Below are positions 31,832-34,446 of a stretch of DNA of 34,446 nucleotides, in pieces. Positions within the stretch are counted from its first letter, which is position 1, and every line of letters begins with the position of its first letter. The stretch spans positions 1 to 34,446 of the forward strand of contig NZ_BCPV01000037.1 of the NCBI RefSeq assembly GCF_001544135.1, given 5' to 3'. A program made the position numbers and the translations under genes. This DNA is from Geobacillus zalihae NBRC 101842. Its GTDB lineage: Bacteria > Bacillota > Bacilli > Bacillales > Anoxybacillaceae. Below the pieces are notes generated by a model that saw only the letters and a list, made by a program, of their open reading frames with translations, ran no database searches and was not told the origin of the DNA.

Positions 31832-33174
31832 GGCGCCACCTCCCCGTTATTGGCCCGCTCTGCCAGCTCCCGTTCAACCGGGTTGCGGCGGAACATACGG
31901 ATGAGCACTGTTGCGCTCGCAATTACTAACACCATATACAAAAGGCAAAACAACACAAGCATCGTATCCACATGCGCCGACGATGTCGCTCCTTCCGCCG
32001 TTTTCATATAGCCGCGCAAAATCCACGGCTGCCGCCCGACTTCCGCTAAGTACCATCCCGCCTCAATCGCAGCCATCGCCAGCGGCCCTCCCGCCACCAG
32101 CAGTCCAAAAAACCACTTTTTCGCCGTCCACTTCCAGCGGAAAATCGATCCGAGCCAATACGCGGCTGCGACAACCATTAAAAACACCCCGATCGTGACC
32201 ATCACATCGAATAAGTAATGAATGTACAGTGGTGGGCGTTCATCTTCCGGAACTTCGTTCAGTCCGGTCACAACCGCAGCGGGATGGTTATGGGCCAAAA
32301 TGCTAAGGGCATATGGAATTTCCAAGGCATATTTCACTTCCCCGTCTTCTTGGAGCGCGCCGAACAGGATCAACGGTGCATGGGAGCTCGTTTCAAAATG
32401 CCATTCGGCCGCCGCCAGCTTTTCCGGCTGGTATTCGGTCAAAAACTTGCCTGACAAGTCGCCGACAAGAGCGCTCGCTACGGAAAAAATGAGCGCCGTT
32501 TTCATCGTCAAATGAAGCGCCTTGCGATGGTACACGTGTCGGTTGCCCTTCCATAAATGCCACGCCGCGATCGAAGCGAGCACGAACGCCGACGTCATAT
32601 ACGCCGTCGCCAGCACGTGGGCGACTTTTGTCGGCATGGCCGGATTGAACATTGCGGCGATCGGGTCGATGTTGATAAGCTCGCCGTTTTTCAACTCAAA
32701 CCCTTGCGGCGTGTTCATAAAGGCGTTCACCATCGTAATAAACATGGCCGAAGCCGAAGAGCCGATCGCCACCGGAATGAGCAACAGCAAATGTTTTTTC
32801 TGGTTTTCAAACCGGTCCCATGTATACAGATAAATGCCGAGAAAAATGGCTTCAAAAAAGAAGGCGAACGTCTCCATAAACAGCGGCAAGCTGATCACTT
32901 GGCCAGCCAGCTGCATAAAGTTCGGCCATAAAAGCGACAGCTGCAAGCCGATCGCCGTTCCGGTCACAACCCCGACCGCCACCGTGATGACAAAGCCGCG
33001 CGTCCAACGACGGGCAAGCAAAATATAATGCATATCATGTTTCCGAATCCCAATCCACTGGGCAATGGCGATCATAAGCGGAATCCCAACGCCGATCGTG
33101 GCGTAAATGATGTGAAACGTCAGCGTCAACTCTGTCAGCACGCGGCTGAGCCACACTGAATCATACTCGCGCAT
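31828..33174 (-). CDS. cydA: Cytochrome bd quinol oxidase subunit I CydA (448 aa)
   Basis: Haem-bearing subunit. Residues known from the Geobacillus structure fall in place: His21 (LTFHII), Glu101 and Glu108 in FMETFAFFFEAIF, His186 in KVAHVLATAYM, Lys252 and Glu257 in PEKLAAAEWHFET, Met325 in LFDVMVTIG and Glu378 in WYLAEVGRQPW. The Q-loop region between about 250 and 310 is short, as in the Bacillus-type enzymes. Start ATG at 33174 with GGGGGGATGAAAT before it. An IS element lies about 100 bases upstream, so the native promoter may be displaced; what now drives the operon cannot be told. Confidence 0.96.
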   Translation of the reverse strand: MREYDSVWLSRVLTELTLTFHIIYATIGVGIPLMIAIAQWIGIRKHDMHYILLARRWTRGFVITVAVGVVTGTAIGLQLSLLWPNFMQLAGQVISLPLFMETFAFFFEAIFLGIYLYTWDRFENQKKHLLLLIPVAIGSSASAMFITMVNAFMNTPQGFELKNGELINIDPIAAMFNPAMPTKVAHVLATAYMTSAFVLASIAAWHLWKGNRHVYHRKALHLTMKTALIFSVASALVGDLSGKFLTEYQPEKLAAAEWHFETSSHAPLILFGALQEDGEVKYALEIPYALSILAHNHPAAVVTGLNEVPEDERPPLYIHYLFDVMVTIGVFLMVVAAAYWLGSIFRWKWTAKKWFFGLLVAGGPLAMAAIEAGWYLAEVGRQPWILRGYMKTAEGATSSAHVDTMLVLFCLLYMVLVIASATVLIRMFRRNPVERELAERANNGEVAP

Positions 33175-33177
33175 ATT

Positions 33178-33276
33178 TCATCCCCCCTGTGAAAACAGCC
33201 GTCCCATCAACGAAACGAACACGGCGGCCGCCGCCAAAAAACTAATCCATATGAGCCACCCGAGTTCGACAGTCAC
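33178..33276 (-). CDS. 32-residue membrane peptide ORF just upstream of cydA (possible remnant)
   Basis: A short frame, GTG at 33276 to TGA at 33178, encodes MTVELGWLIWISF, then a hydrophobic Ala/Val stretch and a basic end SLMGRLFSQGG: a single-pass membrane peptide. Its stop is 3 bases from the cydA start, whose ribosome site lies inside it, which suggests translational coupling. There is no ribosome site before the GTG, and the frame stays open into the IS element, so it may be the 3' remnant of a gene cut by the insertion. Whether it is part of the oxidase is unknown. Confidence 0.35.
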   Translation of the reverse strand: MTVELGWLIWISFLAAAAVFVSLMGRLFSQGG

Positions 33277-33286
33277 TAGGCAAACA

Positions 33287-33329
33287 AAATGCCTCTCGCC
33301 CCTTGATACAAAAGGGATCGGAGGCATTT
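33287..33329 (-). terminator. Terminator hairpin after the IS transposase
   Basis: Minus strand: AAATGCCTC pairs with GAGGCATTT, with inner CCCTT/AAGGG pairing, followed by TGTTTG. It would shield cydA from transcription out of the IS. Confidence 0.65.
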
Positions 33330-33350
33330 GGGCACACTTCGGGCGTGTAT

Positions 33351-34446
33351 CTAGGTGCGAGGGTGGATGCCTAGAATCTTTGGAGGAGGTTCCAGCCCTA
33401 GAGCCGCAAGGAATAGCGCTTGTTTGGCCGTCAGTTCGGTTCGTTGATAAAGGTCGCCGTTTTTTGAAGAAAAATGTCCAAGCATGAGACGCTCGCATTC
33501 GTCTCTTACTTTCGGCCACGATTCATGAGTTCGGATCTCCACGATCCGAACCAGCAAGAGAGCCAGCCAACTGAGCAGCACATGCGCCCGGATACGGTCT
33601 TCCAAGCGATGATACATGGGGCGCAGCTCGAGTGTTGATTTCAACGTCCGAAAGGCCTGCTCGATATCCACCAGTTGCTTATACCCGAGCGCGACATCCT
33701 CGGCAGACAAGGTGTCATCGGAGGTTCGGATGAGATATTTGCCATCGTACTTTTCCGCTTCACGAACCGCTTGCTTGTCGATGCGAAGCGTTCCATCCTT
33801 CAATTGACGCAAGTATTTTCCGTAGGACGGATGGGAACGCAGCCGGCAGGTGGCCTTATGATGAGCTTCATTGGGGAGTTGGCGAAGCCCCTCCAACTCC
33901 TCTTTCAGCGATTCGAGCAGCTTTTCCCGTTCCTTGCGTTGGCGTTCGGCTTCGCTGGGATTGTACACGAGAACATAGCGCTGACGCGCTTCTCCGTCGC
34001 CCACGATGATTTCTTTGATATGCAAGTTCTCGCGAACTTGTTGGTAGCGCCCGCGACGGTTTAGGGCCTCTTCGACGGCGGCTTTGCCGGACCGCATTTT
34101 TTCGCCGACAATGTAGTGTCCCCCGGCCTGTTGCAAGATTCGCAAATTCTCTTCAGACGAAAATCCGCGGTCCATCACGCTGATCACACGCCCAAGCTTC
34201 CAGCCAATCAAGTCTTGTTTCACCTGTTTGATGACCGTCATATCCATCGTATTGCCAGGCCATACCCAAGCGCGAATGGGGACTCCTTCCCGGGTAACGG
34301 CCAGTCCAATGACGATTTGGACCAAATCGGGACGCTTATCTTTGGAAAACCCCTGCTTTCGAAGCGATTCTCCTTCTGGTGTTTCGGATGGATCCACTTC
34401 GAAGTACGACGAAGTCGTATCAAAGTAAATCAAATCGACTTCCAGG
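33351..34446 (-). CDS. IS1634/ISBst12-like transposase (5' end outside window)
   Basis: DDE-type transposase. The open frame covers the last 365 codons and continues past the edge. Segments: IYFDTTSSYFEVDP at the start, with the first catalytic Asp; RVISVMDRGFSSEENLRIL (second Asp); KYDGKYLIRTSDDTLSAEDV; and LVDIEQAFRTLKSTLELRPMYH with the catalytic Glu in the Y-(2)-R-(3)-E-(6)-K-like region. Then IRAHVLLSWLALLLVRIVE. This pattern fits the IS1634 family of the IS4 group, common in Geobacillus. No frameshift is seen in the visible part, so the element may be active. Confidence 0.85.
   Translation of the reverse strand, partial: LEVDLIYFDTTSSYFEVDPSETPEGESLRKQGFSKDKRPDLVQIVIGLAVTREGVPIRAWVWPGNTMDMTVIKQVKQDLIGWKLGRVISVMDRGFSSEENLRILQQAGGHYIVGEKMRSGKAAVEEALNRRGRYQQVRENLHIKEIIVGDGEARQRYVLVYNPSEAERQRKEREKLLESLKEELEGLRQLPNEAHHKATCRLRSHPSYGKYLRQLKDGTLRIDKQAVREAEKYDGKYLIRTSDDTLSAEDVALGYKQLVDIEQAFRTLKSTLELRPMYHRLEDRIRAHVLLSWLALLLVRIVEIRTHESWPKVRDECERLMLGHFSSKNGDLYQRTELTAKQALFLAALGLEPPPKILGIHPRT

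Larger units (their letters stand above)
33280..34446 (-). mobile_element. IS1634/ISBst12-like insertion sequence (3' part, runs past window)
   Basis: The transposase gene and its terminator hairpin reach to about 33285, and the sequence with cydA-like context begins around 33276. The other end lies beyond the window, so inverted repeats and target duplication cannot be compared. The right boundary is therefore approximate. Confidence 0.7.

Noticed and set aside
33178-33519. 113-codon frame running from the transposase region into the 32-residue peptide
   Set aside because: The upstream part is an out-of-frame reading of the IS transposase, so it is a chimeric frame; only the last 33 codons are kept as a possible gene or remnant.

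Overview
The window looks like chromosomal DNA of a thermophilic Geobacillus (Bacillaceae). Supporting points: moderately high GC with purine-rich Shine-Dalgarno sites, spore genes (an alpha/beta SASP and YheC/YheD-type coat-associated proteins), a thiamine operon of Bacillus type, an oligo-1,6-/alpha-glucosidase of the well-known 555-residue Geobacillus type, and a cytochrome bd oxidase whose CydA numbering (His21, Glu101, Glu108, His186, Lys252, Glu257, Met325, Glu378) fits the G. thermodenitrificans enzyme, including its 33-residue CydS subunit. No tRNA, rRNA or CRISPR array was seen.

Layout. 1-6.0 kb: a partial DUF445 gene (yheB-like), then a tight run of four paralogous ATP-grasp genes (YheC/YheD family) and two small unknown genes. 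6.1-9.2 kb: a PucR/CdaR-type regulator, an MsmX/UgpC-type sugar-ABC ATPase, a zinc-ribbon protein, and a SASP gene behind a long, structured leader. 9.2-11 kb: a CNNM/CorC-type transporter and a tiny self-contained unit for a 27-residue membrane peptide. 11-18.7 kb: a nine-gene thiamine operon on the minus strand (tenA-ykoE-ykoD-ykoC-tenI-thiO-thiS-thiG-thiF) under a TPP riboswitch with its own terminator. 18.7-21.3 kb: an RlmI-like rRNA methyltransferase and a convergent MFS transporter. 21.37-21.78 kb: an ORF-less element with IS200/IS605-type hairpin ends and an omegaRNA-like right end. 21.8-27.7 kb: bstA-like DinB protein, alpha-glucosidase with a candidate cre site, a PanE-family reductase, and cstA-ybdD. 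27.9-30.3 kb: an unknown membrane protein, then two metabolite-controlled units: a yybP-ykoY (Mn2+) riboswitch ahead of a DUF1232 gene and a TerC-family gene, and a guanidine-I riboswitch ahead of a Gdx/SugE exporter. 30.3-34.4 kb: a small helical protein, cydA-cydB-cydS, and the 3' part of an IS1634/ISBst12-like transposase about 100 bp upstream of cydA.

Three riboswitch classes lie on the minus strand, each with its promoter, aptamer, terminator and target operon readable in the sequence. The least explained items are the structured SASP leader (a sigma-G-like promoter placed so that the transcript would start at the first stem), the ORF-less IS605-like element packed with hairpins, the repeated terminator hairpins after the Mn2+ aptamer, the fourfold ATP-grasp array, and the IS insertion next to cydA with a 32-residue membrane ORF between them.
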